A DNA stretch of 64,000 nt from Acidobacterium capsulatum ATCC 51196 (GCF_000022565.1 NC_012483.1:3782001-3846000); one strand, 5' to 3'. Shown: positions 26,503 to 35,901, counted from the first letter of the stretch. Numbers and translations are program-made. Notes: generated by a model from the sequence alone, not told the origin.

Positions 26503-27534
26503 TTATCCTCTGGAATGTGTGTCGTCAAGATCGATCATGATCTTGGTGAACCCTGCGGGGTTGGCGCTCCACTCCGCCAGCACACGCGGAGCATCTTCGA
26601 GCGGAACCATGGTGCTGACTGCGGCATCCACAGGGAAGCTTCCGGCTTCGAGCATGCGGATGACATTGCGAAAATCCTCTGGTTGCGCATTGCGCGAGCC
26701 GCGAACATCCAGCTCCTTTTGAACGAAGAGCCGGGTCTCGTAGCTCACGGGTTCTTTTGCGTAGCCGATGTACACGACGCGTCCGGTGAAGGCGACCTCT
26801 TCGACAGCCGCGCGAAAGGTAGCAGGCGTGCCGATGGCTTCAATGATCACGTCCGGGCCCCGTCCACCGGTGAGCTCTTGCAGGGCTTCATGCAGGTTTT
26901 GCCGTTGCGAGTGAATCGTATGTTGCGCACCAGCCCGCTGCGCGATGGCCAGCTTGTCATCATCGACATCAATGGCGATGGTGGTTGCGCCTTCAAAAGC
27001 CGCAGCCGCGACCGCGCCGAGGCCTACGCCTCCGCAGCCAAGCACCGCTACTGTGTCGGATGCGGTCACGCCTCCTCTTGCCACCGAGTGAAAGCCCACG
27101 GTCAGCGGTTCCACGAGACACAGAGATTTCAAGTCGAGTCGCGCGGGATAGAGACGATCCACAGGCATGCTCACATACTCCGCCAGTGCGCCATCTCGCT
27201 GCACTCCGAGCGTCTGGTTAAACTGGCAGGCATTCTTGCGGCCACGCAGGCACGAGGCGCACTGATTGCAGCATGTGTAGGGAGATACCGTTACGTCCAT
27301 GCCGACGGCAAGGGGCGCGTGGCCCGCATCAATCTCCACAATGGTGGCGGCGATTTCGTGGCCGAGAATCCGCGGATACGAAACCATGGGGTTCCGGCCG
27401 CGATAGGAGTTGAGATCGCTTCCACAAAGACCCACGCGCCGCACGCGCAGCAGAGCTTCTCCTGATTGACGTACCGGTTCGGGAACGTTCGTCACCGAAG
27501 CTCGTTCTGGCTCGTGGAGCAGGAGTGCTTTCAT
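26503..27534 (-). CDS. Zinc-dependent alcohol dehydrogenase, fucose locus
   Basis: A 343-residue medium-chain dehydrogenase. Catalytic zinc ligands lie in VGLCGSD, GHEIA and VEPL; the four structural cysteines are CCNQCASCLRGRKNAC; the Rossmann motif is LGCGGVGLGA. The ATG at 27534 overlaps the stop of the lactonase gene (ATGA), so the longer frame to 27714 is not used. It could oxidise L-fucose, or the keto-deoxy acid intermediate; two SDR enzymes in the locus compete for these roles. The family is certain, the substrate is not. Confidence 0.82.
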   Translation of the reverse strand: MKALLLHEPERASVTNVPEPVRQSGEALLRVRRVGLCGSDLNSYRGRNPMVSYPRILGHEIAATIVEIDAGHAPLAVGMDVTVSPYTCCNQCASCLRGRKNACQFNQTLGVQRDGALAEYVSMPVDRLYPARLDLKSLCLVEPLTVGFHSVARGGVTASDTVAVLGCGGVGLGAVAAAAFEGATTIAIDVDDDKLAIAQRAGAQHTIHSQRQNLHEALQELTGGRGPDVIIEAIGTPATFRAAVEEVAFTGRVVYIGYAKEPVSYETRLFVQKELDVRGSRNAQPEDFRNVIRMLEAGSFPVDAAVSTMVPLEDAPRVLAEWSANPAGFTKIMIDLDDTHSRG

Positions 27535-28376
27535 GCTGAATGGTCCTTCAGGCGATAGATTCGCGTGGCATTGCCGCCCAGAATACTCTCCTGCTCGGCG
27601 AGTGAGAGGGCCGAGGCCCAGGCGCGCAGCGTCTGCCACCAGCGGGAGTAGCTGGCAGCCACGGTACACACCGGCCAGTCTGAGCCGGCCAGCAATCTCT
27701 CCGGGCCAAAGCACTCCAGAGCAGTCTCCAGGTATGGAGAAAGATCTTCAGGCGTCCAATGCAGCCAGTCGGCTTCGGTGACCATCCCGCTGATTTTGCA
27801 CATGACGTTGGGGCGCTCGGCCAATCTGCGCAGTTGCTTGCGCCAGGGTGATAGTTCGCGCGCGGCGATGCTTGGTTTGGCCAGATGGTCCAGCACAAAT
27901 GTCTGGTTTGGGTGCAGGTCTGCCAGTTCGATGGCTGCCGGCAACTGATGCGCATAGATCAGAATGTCGTAAACCAATCCGGCCGGTGCCAGCAGGCTCA
28001 GCCCGCGCGTAAAGTCAGGCTGTAACGCATAGCGTTCATCCGGCTCCCCCTGCAGTACATGGCGTAACCCTTTCAGGCGGCTATTGGATTGCAGAGACTC
28101 CAGGATATGGGGGAAGTCAGGGCTTGCGATGGGAGCCCAGCCAACTACGCCGGCCAGGAATGAATGCTTTTCCGCAAGTTGCAGCAGCCAGTGTGTCTCT
28201 TCGAGCGTTTGCCTTGCCTGCACGGCCACTGTCTGCCTGACCTCTGCTCTGTGCATTTCGTGCTCAAGGTCGTGCGGCAAAAAATCCCGCCGCAGCATCT
28301 GCATGGAATCGTCAATCCAGCCATATTCCGCCTCAGAGTAACGCCAGAAATGATGGTGCGCGTCAACGGCGTACAA
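27531..28376 (-). CDS. L-fuconolactone hydrolase, amidohydrolase family
   Basis: A 281-residue TIM-barrel metal hydrolase (COG3618). The N-terminal VDAHHHFWRY, the LDHLAKP motif and the C-terminal GSDWPVC match lactonases such as those for L-fucono- and L-rhamnono-lactone. It opens the ring of L-fuconolactone to L-fuconate. The start is a TTG at 28376 with AGGAG 10-14 bases upstream. It is the first gene of the minus-strand fucose operon. Confidence 0.85.
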   Translation of the reverse strand: MYAVDAHHHFWRYSEAEYGWIDDSMQMLRRDFLPHDLEHEMHRAEVRQTVAVQARQTLEETHWLLQLAEKHSFLAGVVGWAPIASPDFPHILESLQSNSRLKGLRHVLQGEPDERYALQPDFTRGLSLLAPAGLVYDILIYAHQLPAAIELADLHPNQTFVLDHLAKPSIAARELSPWRKQLRRLAERPNVMCKISGMVTEADWLHWTPEDLSPYLETALECFGPERLLAGSDWPVCTVAASYSRWWQTLRAWASALSLAEQESILGGNATRIYRLKDHSA

Positions 28377-28411
28377 AGATCACAGCTCCTGGTTCCGCAG
28401 ATTTGATTCAC

Positions 28412-28439
28412 GGTACAGGAATCGTTTACTGGATGGCAA
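28412..28439 (-). promoter_or_regulatory. Promoter/operator of the minus-strand fucose operon
   Basis: On the minus strand TTGCCA (28439-28434) and TGTACC (28417-28412) are spaced 16 bp. The spacer is filled by the operator AGGAATCGTTTACTGG (read on the plus strand, 28417-28432), which matches the TonB-gene operator at 13 of 16 positions. A repressor here would directly block RNA polymerase. Confidence 0.6.
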
Positions 28440-28482
28440 GACTTCGTCTCTGAATTTCTCTTAATGGAAGAAAAGACAGCAT

Positions 28483-28510
28483 TTGCATCTTGGCTTCCGC
28501 CCTGTATATT
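28483..28510 (+). promoter_or_regulatory. Promoter of the LacI-type regulator gene
   Basis: TTGCAT (28483-28488) and TATATT (28505-28510) are spaced 16 bp. The -10 box is only 7 bases from the ATG at 28518, so the transcript would be leaderless; no Shine-Dalgarno sequence is present. Confidence 0.5.
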
Positions 28511-28517
28511 GCGAGAC

Positions 28518-29600
28518 ATGGCCGTTCGCCTCAAAGACATTGCGCAAGATCTAGGCCTCTCAGTTGTCACGATCTCGAAAGCGCTGCGCAATCATCCTGA
28601 TATTGCTGAAGAAACGCGCATGCGCATTCTGGCGCGCGTCAAGGAACTCGATTATCAGCCGAACCTGATGGCGCGCAGCCTGGTGACTGGCCGCAGCTAT
28701 CTTGTCGGACTGGTGGTGCCGAGCCTTCTGCATCCGTTCTTCGCAGAGGTTGCCCGCTCTCTCTCTTCGGTGATTGGCCGGCAGGGATACTCACTGATTC
28801 TTGCCTCTTCAGAAGAAGATCCTGAACTGGAGGCTCGTGAGATACAGCAGATGACGGCACGGCGGCTCGACGCACTGGTCATTGCCACTTCAGGTGCCGA
28901 TGCCGGCCCGCTCGAGCGTCTGCAGGCGAACGGTATGCCCTACGTGCTCATTGATCGCGAGATATCGGGCCTGGAAACAAATTTTGTGGGCGTCGATGAC
29001 GTTGCGGTCGGCCGTATGGCGACCTCACATCTGGTGCAGCAGGGTTGCAAGCGCGTTGCACATATTCGCGGCCGTGACAACAGCACGGGTCTGCGGCGCT
29101 TTGAGGGCTACCGGCAGGCTCTGAAGAAGGCCGGCCACGAATTCTCTGAAGATCTGGTGGTGGCTCGCTCTAACGTTGACGTGGACAGCACGCGGATGGG
29201 GGCTGAGGCCATGCGTCTGCTGCTGCGGCGCAAGCCTCGTCCGGATGCTGTGTTCGCCTACAACGACCCTCTCGCCATCGGTGCGATGGAAGCCATTCTT
29301 GATGCCGGGTTGCGCATCCCGCAGGACATCGCGGTGATTGGTTGCGGGAATCTTCATTACAACGAGTCTCTCCGCGTTCCGCTTTCAAGCATTGATCAGC
29401 GCAGTTCGTTGATTGGCGAACGCACGGCTGCCATTCTCCTGCATGCGATTGCGTCCAAGACGCCGCCGCGTCCGGTCTCTGTGATCCTTGACCCATCGCT
29501 GGTCGTGCGCGGCTCAAGCCTCAGGAAGGCGTCCACTCAGCCTGCCACGCGCTCGAAGAGGGAACAGGCTTCGAAGAGAGCACATGCAAAGAAAAGCTAA
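28518..29600 (+). CDS. LacI-family regulator of fucose utilisation
   Basis: A 360-residue repressor. The N-terminal HTH (VRLKDIAQDLGLSVVTISKA, then LRNHPDIAEETR) and hinge (DYQPNLMARSLVTG) precede a periplasmic-binding-protein-like sensor domain (about 60-335), then a basic lysine-rich tail. The ATG at 28518 places the HTH at the usual position; an upstream ATG at 28464 adds an atypical extension. It is divergent from the fucose operon, and matching operators lie at the TonB receptor and operon promoters. The effector is probably L-fucose or a pathway intermediate. Confidence 0.88.
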   Translation: MAVRLKDIAQDLGLSVVTISKALRNHPDIAEETRMRILARVKELDYQPNLMARSLVTGRSYLVGLVVPSLLHPFFAEVARSLSSVIGRQGYSLILASSEEDPELEAREIQQMTARRLDALVIATSGADAGPLERLQANGMPYVLIDREISGLETNFVGVDDVAVGRMATSHLVQQGCKRVAHIRGRDNSTGLRRFEGYRQALKKAGHEFSEDLVVARSNVDVDSTRMGAEAMRLLLRRKPRPDAVFAYNDPLAIGAMEAILDAGLRIPQDIAVIGCGNLHYNESLRVPLSSIDQRSSLIGERTAAILLHAIASKTPPRPVSVILDPSLVVRGSSLRKASTQPATRSKREQASKRAHAKKS

Positions 29601-29615
29601 ATATTAATCGATAAC

Positions 29616-29653
29616 TGTATCGTTTGACATTGATTTGCATGCACGGCTATCCT
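29616..29653 (+). promoter_or_regulatory. Promoter and weak operator of the fucosidase gene
   Basis: TTGACA (29624-29629) and TATCCT (29648-29653), spaced 18 bp. CTGTATCGTTTGACAT (29616-29631) overlaps the -35 box and shares the ATCGTTT core with the other two operators, though its flanks differ. It would start the five-gene plus-strand fucose operon. Confidence 0.5.
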
Positions 29654-29729
29654 CGCAGGACGAGGAGTCGCGCAGTAAGATTTGCGCGCTCTGGCGTCGC
29701 TTATTGCAATCAGGATCGGAGGAGCATTG

Positions 29730-31535
29730 ATGCAGCGGAGAGATTTCTGCAAATTGATGGCGGCCATGGCGGCTTCGTCAGCATTGCCTTTGAGGGGGCA
29801 AACAGCAGGGAATGCGTTGGCCAACGCACCGGCTGGCTTTGATGCGCTCACGATGGATTACGCGCAATTCTGCGCCACGCCGGCTGATGAGCGGGTGTTC
29901 TACGCACTCGTCAATGGTCAGATCGTCAAGCAGAGACTCGATAACGCCAATTGGACGCCCACTGCCTGGGGCAAGCCGCCCGCGTTGCCGGTTCCTGGTG
30001 GTTCCTGGGACGGCGTGCCGATGCGCTCGCCCATTCCGAACCTTGCGGGCACCGGCAAGTTCAAGCCCACATGGGATTCGCTGCTGCAGTACGAAGCTCC
30101 CGAGTGGTATCGCGATGCAAAGTTCGGTATCTGGGCGCACTGGAGCCCGCAATGCGTGCCCGAGGACGGCGACTGGTATGCCCGCAACATGTACATACAG
30201 GGCCAGCCCCAATACAAGTTCCAGCAGGAGCATTACGGGCCGCCTTCCACCTTCGGCTACAAAGATCTCTGCGCGCAATGGACGCTGCTCAACTGGGACC
30301 CGGATGCGCTGATCGAGCGCTATCAGCGCGCCGGTGCGCGATTCTTTATCACGCTGGCCAATCATCACGACAGCTTTGATACGTGGAACTCAAAGCACCA
30401 GCCATGGAACGCAACTGCCATTGGCCCCCACAGGGATGTGGTGGGTACCTGGGCCACGGCCGCGCGCAAGCGGGGCATGCGCCTGGGGGTCACAGTGCAT
30501 CAGGCGCGTAACTGGTGGTGGTTCCAGCCCTCGCACGGCGCGGACAAAACCGGTCCGCTGGCCGGCGTGCCTTATGACGGCGATTTGACGATGGCTCAGG
30601 GCAAAGGCCAGTGGTGGGAGGGGCTTGATCCTCACCGTCTTTACAACGTGAAGCATCCTCACGATGCATTGCCCGATATCTCCTACGTCAAGAATTTCTA
30701 TGACCGCACGCGCGACCTGATCGATCAGCACAACCCTGATCTGCTTTATTTTGACAATCCGCGTGTGCCGCTGGGCTGGGCCGGTATGAATCTGGCGGCT
30801 TACTTTTACAACCACAATATGGCGACCCATGGCGGCAAGCTTGAAGCAGTGCTGAACGGCAAGCTGATGCCGCCAAAGATTGCCGGCGCGCTGGTGGCCG
30901 ATTATGAACGCGGCTTTTCGAGCGAGATTCTGCCCCATGCGTGGCAGTCAGAAACCTGCATTGGCGAATGGCACTATCAGCGCAAGCTGTATGAGCAGCC
31001 GGGCGAGTACGGCGGCTACATGCATCCGCGCGATGTGATTCACTGGCTCATCGATACCGTCAGCAAGAACGGCACCTTCATCCTGAATATTCCGGGCAAG
31101 CCCGACGGCACCATCGACAGCAAAGAGATCGCGGTGCTCGACAAGATCACCACCTGGATGCAAATCAATGGCGACGCCATTTATGCCACGCGCCCGTGGA
31201 AGATCTACGGCGAGGGGCCTGACTCGGTCAAGAGTGGCGCCTTCCAGGGCAACAGCATCCGCAAGCTGAATGCTCAGGATATTCGCTTCACGCGCAACAA
31301 GCAGAATACCGAAATCTACGCTCTGACCATGGGGTGGCCTGAGAACGCTATGCTCATCAAGTCCATGGGCACAGCCGCTTCCACCAACCCGGGCAGGATT
31401 GAGCACGTGCAATTGCTCGGCACCGGCGAACGCCTGAAGTGGAAGCAGCGCGCAGACGGGCTGCATATCGAGCTGCCCAAGAGCTATCATCCGCCGGTGG
31501 ATTTTGCGGCCGCTCTCAAGGTGTCACTGGCATAG
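29730..31535 (+). CDS. Exported alpha-L-fucosidase, GH29
   Basis: A 601-residue glycoside hydrolase that releases L-fucose from oligosaccharides. The ATG at 29730 has GGAGGAG upstream. The N-terminus has a Tat-type signal (RRDFCK, then a mild hydrophobic stretch). GH29 marks include KFGIWAHWSPQCVPEDGDWY, the HHDSFDTW segment and DLLYFDNPR, which contains the expected catalytic aspartate. It is the first gene of the plus-strand operon and feeds the pathway encoded next to it. Confidence 0.88.
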   Translation: MQRRDFCKLMAAMAASSALPLRGQTAGNALANAPAGFDALTMDYAQFCATPADERVFYALVNGQIVKQRLDNANWTPTAWGKPPALPVPGGSWDGVPMRSPIPNLAGTGKFKPTWDSLLQYEAPEWYRDAKFGIWAHWSPQCVPEDGDWYARNMYIQGQPQYKFQQEHYGPPSTFGYKDLCAQWTLLNWDPDALIERYQRAGARFFITLANHHDSFDTWNSKHQPWNATAIGPHRDVVGTWATAARKRGMRLGVTVHQARNWWWFQPSHGADKTGPLAGVPYDGDLTMAQGKGQWWEGLDPHRLYNVKHPHDALPDISYVKNFYDRTRDLIDQHNPDLLYFDNPRVPLGWAGMNLAAYFYNHNMATHGGKLEAVLNGKLMPPKIAGALVADYERGFSSEILPHAWQSETCIGEWHYQRKLYEQPGEYGGYMHPRDVIHWLIDTVSKNGTFILNIPGKPDGTIDSKEIAVLDKITTWMQINGDAIYATRPWKIYGEGPDSVKSGAFQGNSIRKLNAQDIRFTRNKQNTEIYALTMGWPENAMLIKSMGTAASTNPGRIEHVQLLGTGERLKWKQRADGLHIELPKSYHPPVDFAAALKVSLA

Positions 31536-31591
31536 GCCGGTGGCACCGTTATCCTGTAGATCAAAATCAGAAGCAGGGAAGCTAAAGAAGC

Positions 31592-32446
31592 ATGCGTCTT
31601 GTGAACTTTCGTGGTGGGGCTCAGGCCGGTTTCGGTGTGGAGCGCGATGGCTTTGTGTATCCTCTCAGCGCCGAAGGATGCGCCACAGAGGCGGAGTTTT
31701 TTACCGATGTTGACCGCGGACTGGCCGCAGCTCGCGCGGTGCTCTTGAACGACGGCGCGCAGAAGCTCGCGCTCGCAGATGTGGAATTGCTCGCGCCGGT
31801 GACCCGTCCGGGCAAGATTCTCTGCATCGGACTCAACTACCGTGACCATGCCATCGAGTCCGGCATGGAGATCCCCAAGGTTCCCACGGTATTTCTCAAG
31901 CTGCCGCACGCGGTCATTGGGCCAGGCGCTGAGGTGGTGTTGCCCGCGCTATCGCAGCAACCGGACTACGAGGCTGAACTTGCGGCGGTGATCGGCAAGC
32001 ATGCTCGCAATGTGCGCGCGGAAGACTGGGAGCAGTACGTGCTTGGCTATACCGTCCTCAACGACGTGAGCGCGCGAGACGTGCAGTTAGCCACCTCGCA
32101 ATGGGTGCTGGGCAAGAGCTTTGATACGTTTTGCCCTCTGGGGCCTGCCATTGTCACAACAGACGAACTGCGCGATCCGCATGCGCTTGATATTCAGCTC
32201 TCAATTGATGGAGAGACGCTGCAGCACTCCAATACGCGCGAGCTGATCTTCAAGCTGCCGGAGTTGATCGCTTATCTGTCGGCCATCATCCCGCTTGAGC
32301 CGGGCGACATCATCAGTACGGGCACGCCGGCCGGCGTAGGGTTGGGGCGCACGCCAAAGCGCTGGCTCAGGCCCGGCGAAGAGATGACCGTGACCATCGA
32401 AGGCATTGGCGCGTTGAAGAATCGCACGGTCGCGGCCCGCGTCTGA
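31592..32446 (+). CDS. FAH-family hydrolase, probable 2,4-diketo-3-deoxy-L-fuconate hydrolase
   Basis: A 284-residue fumarylacetoacetate-hydrolase-fold enzyme. The metal-binding motif is DYEAELAAVIG (E..E...D pattern with later NDVSARD), and the C-terminal STGTPAGVG is typical. In the non-phosphorylated L-fucose route this class splits 2,4-diketo-3-deoxy-L-fuconate to pyruvate and L-lactate. GGAAG lies 11-15 bases before the ATG. The substrate is inferred from the operon. Confidence 0.83.
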   Translation: MRLVNFRGGAQAGFGVERDGFVYPLSAEGCATEAEFFTDVDRGLAAARAVLLNDGAQKLALADVELLAPVTRPGKILCIGLNYRDHAIESGMEIPKVPTVFLKLPHAVIGPGAEVVLPALSQQPDYEAELAAVIGKHARNVRAEDWEQYVLGYTVLNDVSARDVQLATSQWVLGKSFDTFCPLGPAIVTTDELRDPHALDIQLSIDGETLQHSNTRELIFKLPELIAYLSAIIPLEPGDIISTGTPAGVGLGRTPKRWLRPGEEMTVTIEGIGALKNRTVAARV

Positions 32447-32465
32447 AAGGAAGTCGCAAAGACCT

Positions 32466-34112
32466 ATGCCTCGAGTTCTGCAGATCGACTCACGAGACAA
32501 CGTGCTGATTGCGCTGGAAGATCTGCATCAGGGCGAGACCGTCATGATCGGCGGCGAGCCTGTCGTGCTGCCCGCGCCGGTGCCGTGCAAGCACAAATTT
32601 GTAACTGAAAATCGCGCAAAAGGTGACCCGGTCGCGATGTATGGCGTTCTGGTGGGCCGAGCCCGCCAGAACATCGCGCGCGGTGAAGTCATCACAGTGC
32701 GCAATCTAAGTCATGACAGCGCGGCCTTTACCTCTACCCGTCAAACGCACCCCTGGACGCCGCCCGACATCAGCCGCTGGCAGCAGCGCACCTTTCTGGG
32801 CTTCCACCGCGATGACGGCCAGGTGGGTACGCGAAATTACTGGGTGGTAGTCCCGCTTGTCTTCTGCGAAAACCGCAACGTAGAAAGCCTGCAGCGTGCC
32901 TTTGAAGAGGAGCTGGGGTATAGCGCCCCGCCCAGATATCGCCGCCTCGTGGCCGAGATGGCGCGCGAGTATCGCGCAGGTAAGGCGGGTTCAGGAAGTA
33001 TCGGTGTGGAGCCTCAGTCTGAAGCTGCCGACTTGCCCCGGCCGGTCTTTGAGCATGTGGACGGCATTCGCTTTCTCACACATCAGGGAGGGTGCGGCGG
33101 GACGCGTGAAGATTCTGATAACCTGTGCGCGCTGATTGCAGGCTATCTGCATCATCCCAACGTGGCTGGTGCAACGGTACTCAGCCTGGGTTGCCAGCAT
33201 GCGCAGTCCGCCGTTCTTATGGAGCAATTGCGCAGGCGCAATACTTCGTTCTCTAAACCGCTTGTGATTGTGGATCAGCAGACCGCCGGAACAGAAGCCG
33301 CGCTGATGGAGCATGCTCTTCGAGAGACCTTTCACGGTCTGGTACAGGCAAATCAGCATCGCCGCCAACCTGCGCCGTTGAGCAAGCTCACCATTGGTCT
33401 CAAGTGCGGCGGCTCTGATGGATTTTCCGGCATCTCGGCAAATCCTGCTATTGGACATGTTGCCGATCTGATGGCCGCGCTCGGGGGCAAAGCGCTGCTC
33501 TCCGAATTTCCTGAATTGTGCGGTGTGGAGCAAAGCCTGGTGGATCGCTGTGCCACTCAAGAGGCGGCAGACAAATTTGTCAAACTCATGAACGACTACG
33601 CCGCTCGTGCCAGGGCCGTGCGTTCGGGCTTTGAGATGAATCCTTCTCCCGGCAATATTCAGGATGGCCTCATCACAGACGCGATGAAATCCGCTGGCGC
33701 AGCGCGCAAGAGCGGCACGTCGCCGGTGACCGATGTGCTCGATTATCCGGAGTACGCGGTGACGGCTGGGCTGAACCTGCTCTGCACGCCGGGCAATGAC
33801 GTGGAGTGCGTCACCGCGCAGGTGGCAGCGGGCGCCAACCTTGTGCTATTCACCACTGGCCTTGGCACCCCTACGGGAAATCCCGTCGCGCCTGTGATCA
33901 AGCTGGCCACGAACTCCGCTCTGGCGGCGCGCATGCCAGACATTATCGACATCGACACGGGCAGCGTAGTCACCGGCGAGTCAAGCATTGAGAGCATGGG
34001 CGAATCTATTCTCGAACGCATGGTCGATATCGCCAGCGGCTCGCTGAAGACGAAAGCTGAACAGCTCGGCCAGAACGACTTTATCCCGTGGAAGAGAGGA
34101 GTTTCTCTATGA
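32466..34112 (+). CDS. UxaA-type dehydratase, probable L-fuconate dehydratase
   Basis: A 548-residue member of the altronate dehydratase (UxaA) superfamily, with an N-terminal SAF-like domain (about 1-90) and a catalytic part with conserved motifs VGTRNYWVV, GGCGGTRED, LKCGGSDGFSG and LCTPGNDVEC. In the fucose context it would dehydrate L-fuconate to 2-keto-3-deoxy-L-fuconate, in place of the enolase-superfamily enzyme. A UxaA-type protein has the same role in the Campylobacter jejuni fucose cluster. It overlaps the next gene by four bases (ATGA). Confidence 0.83.
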   Translation: MPRVLQIDSRDNVLIALEDLHQGETVMIGGEPVVLPAPVPCKHKFVTENRAKGDPVAMYGVLVGRARQNIARGEVITVRNLSHDSAAFTSTRQTHPWTPPDISRWQQRTFLGFHRDDGQVGTRNYWVVVPLVFCENRNVESLQRAFEEELGYSAPPRYRRLVAEMAREYRAGKAGSGSIGVEPQSEAADLPRPVFEHVDGIRFLTHQGGCGGTREDSDNLCALIAGYLHHPNVAGATVLSLGCQHAQSAVLMEQLRRRNTSFSKPLVIVDQQTAGTEAALMEHALRETFHGLVQANQHRRQPAPLSKLTIGLKCGGSDGFSGISANPAIGHVADLMAALGGKALLSEFPELCGVEQSLVDRCATQEAADKFVKLMNDYAARARAVRSGFEMNPSPGNIQDGLITDAMKSAGAARKSGTSPVTDVLDYPEYAVTAGLNLLCTPGNDVECVTAQVAAGANLVLFTTGLGTPTGNPVAPVIKLATNSALAARMPDIIDIDTGSVVTGESSIESMGESILERMVDIASGSLKTKAEQLGQNDFIPWKRGVSL

Positions 34113-34894
34113 CGCAACCCTTCCGTCTGGATGGAAAAACCGCAGTCGTGACCGGCGCGGGCAGCGGAATCGGCCGCGCGATAGCGCTCACCTTTGCCGC
34201 AAGCGGAGCCACTGTCTATCTGATCGATCTGCGCAAGGACGCTGTGGACGAAACCGCACGAAGCATCGCCGAGGCTGGCGGTTGCGAAGCTGTTTCTCTT
34301 CCGTGCGATGTTACCGACGCCTCCCAGACGCAGGAGTGCTTTGCCGGAATCGTAGATCGGACCCGTATCGACATTCTGGTCAATTGCGCGGGTGTGGCAC
34401 ACATCGGCCGTCTTGAAAATACGACCGAAGCCGACTTTGAACGGCTCTTTCGCGTGAATGTGAAGGGCACTTATCTGTGCATGCAAGCCGCAATTGGTCC
34501 GATGAAGCAAGCCGGTGGCGGAGTGATTCTCAATCTCGCATCGATTGCTGCGAGCGCGGGTATCAGCGACCGTTTTGCCTACTCCATGACCAAGGGCGCG
34601 GTGCTGGCCATGACGCTTTCAGTGGCGAAGGACTACATTGCGGACGGCATTCGCTGCAATGCGATTTCTCCGGCGCGCATTCACACTCCTTTTGTGGATG
34701 CTTTTCTTCGCGACAACTACGCCGGGCAGGAAGAGGCGATGTTTGCTCGTCTCTCCCAATCGCAGCCCATCGGCCGCATGGGGTCTCCTGAGGAAGTCGC
34801 CTCCCTGGCACTCTATCTCTGTTCTGATCAGGCTTCATTCATTACGGGCGCGGACATTCCGCTCGACGGCGGCTTCTTTAACCTGCGAGGGTAG
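34109..34894 (+). CDS. SDR dehydrogenase, probable 2-keto-3-deoxy-L-fuconate dehydrogenase
   Basis: A 261-residue short-chain dehydrogenase. The cofactor motif is TGAGSGIGRAI, the NCAG motif is present, and the catalytic Ser-Tyr-Lys are in LASIAAS and YSMTKG. The ATG at 34109 overlaps the stop of the dehydratase gene. In the oxidative fucose pathway an SDR makes 2,4-diketo-3-deoxy-L-fuconate for the FAH hydrolase. The neighbouring SDR could also carry out this step. Confidence 0.82.
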   Translation: MTQPFRLDGKTAVVTGAGSGIGRAIALTFAASGATVYLIDLRKDAVDETARSIAEAGGCEAVSLPCDVTDASQTQECFAGIVDRTRIDILVNCAGVAHIGRLENTTEADFERLFRVNVKGTYLCMQAAIGPMKQAGGGVILNLASIAASAGISDRFAYSMTKGAVLAMTLSVAKDYIADGIRCNAISPARIHTPFVDAFLRDNYAGQEEAMFARLSQSQPIGRMGSPEEVASLALYLCSDQASFITGADIPLDGGFFNLRG

Positions 34895-34898
34895 CATT

Positions 34899-35681
34899 GT
34901 GGATCTTGGCCTGAAAGACAAAGTCATATTGATCACCGGAGGGGCCGAGGGGATCGGCGGCGCCATCACAGAAGCCTGCATTCGCGAGGGCGCGGTCCCG
35001 GTTATTGTGAATGCGGATGCTCCCGCTGTGCAGCAGTTTGCCGGTGATCTGAGGGCGCGCGGCGCTGTCTTTGAATTGCTGACAACCTATCTTGCCACTC
35101 CGGATGACTGCCGCGCTGCTGTGGAGGAGACGCTGCGCCGCCGCGGTCGCATTGACGCGCTGGTGAACAACGCTGGCGTCAATGACAAGGTGGGTCTTGA
35201 GTCGGGCAACCCGCACGATTTTCTACGCTCGATCGAAAAGAATCTTTGGCACTACTATGCGATGGCTCACTACGCATTGCCGGCACTGAAGCAGGCGAGA
35301 GGAAGCATTCTTAATATTGCATCGAAGACGGCATTGACCGGCCAGGGAGGCACCTCAGGTTACGCGGCTGCCAAGGGCGGCCAACTGGCACTGACCCGTG
35401 AGTGGGCCGTGGAGCTATTGCCCTGCGGCATTCGCGTCAACGCCATTGTGCCCTCAGAGGTAGCCACGCCGCAGTACCAGAGATGGATTGCGACCTTCCC
35501 CGATGCGGAGGCGAAGATGCAGGCCATTCTCTCCAAAATCCCCCTGGAGCAGCGCATGACGCAGCCGGAAGAAATTGCCGCAATGGCTGTTTTTCTGCTT
35601 TCTTCGCAATCAGGACATACGACGGGACAGCATATTTTTGTCGACGGCGGCTACGTGCATCTGGATCGCGCCATCTCCTGA
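34899..35681 (+). CDS. SDR dehydrogenase, probable L-fucose dehydrogenase
   Basis: A 260-residue short-chain dehydrogenase starting with GTG at 34899; GAGGG lies 8 bases upstream, and the stop of the previous gene is four bases away. It has TGGAEGIGGAI, NNAGVN, and Ser/Tyr/Lys in IASKTAL and YAAAKG. It resembles the HSD17B14-like SDRs that oxidise L-fucose to L-fuconolactone. It is the last gene of the operon. The longer frame from 34638 is a shadow of the previous gene. Confidence 0.8.
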   Translation: MDLGLKDKVILITGGAEGIGGAITEACIREGAVPVIVNADAPAVQQFAGDLRARGAVFELLTTYLATPDDCRAAVEETLRRRGRIDALVNNAGVNDKVGLESGNPHDFLRSIEKNLWHYYAMAHYALPALKQARGSILNIASKTALTGQGGTSGYAAAKGGQLALTREWAVELLPCGIRVNAIVPSEVATPQYQRWIATFPDAEAKMQAILSKIPLEQRMTQPEEIAAMAVFLLSSQSGHTTGQHIFVDGGYVHLDRAIS

Positions 35682-35901
35682 ATGCCGTCTTGTTTCAAGA
35701 GAATGCAGCAGCTTGAAAAGTTGGCCTGCGCATCGCATTTCGTCATTTCCTTATCTTTTCTTCATCTCCTCGCGTGACACAATAGCGGTTTGGAGTGCGT
35801 AGGTCATCGCCCCGAGTTGCGCGATGCAGTTCTTCCAGGCAACGAAGCCGCTGCTCGTCCCGGATACTCCGGCTGCGAGTAGTGTGTAAGGAGGGTGGCC
35901 C

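Noticed and set aside
35700-35901. Structured RNA ahead of the GAF-ANTAR gene (6S, SRP or riboswitch)
   Set aside because: Some short stems are possible, but no conserved motif of a known RNA class could be recognised.
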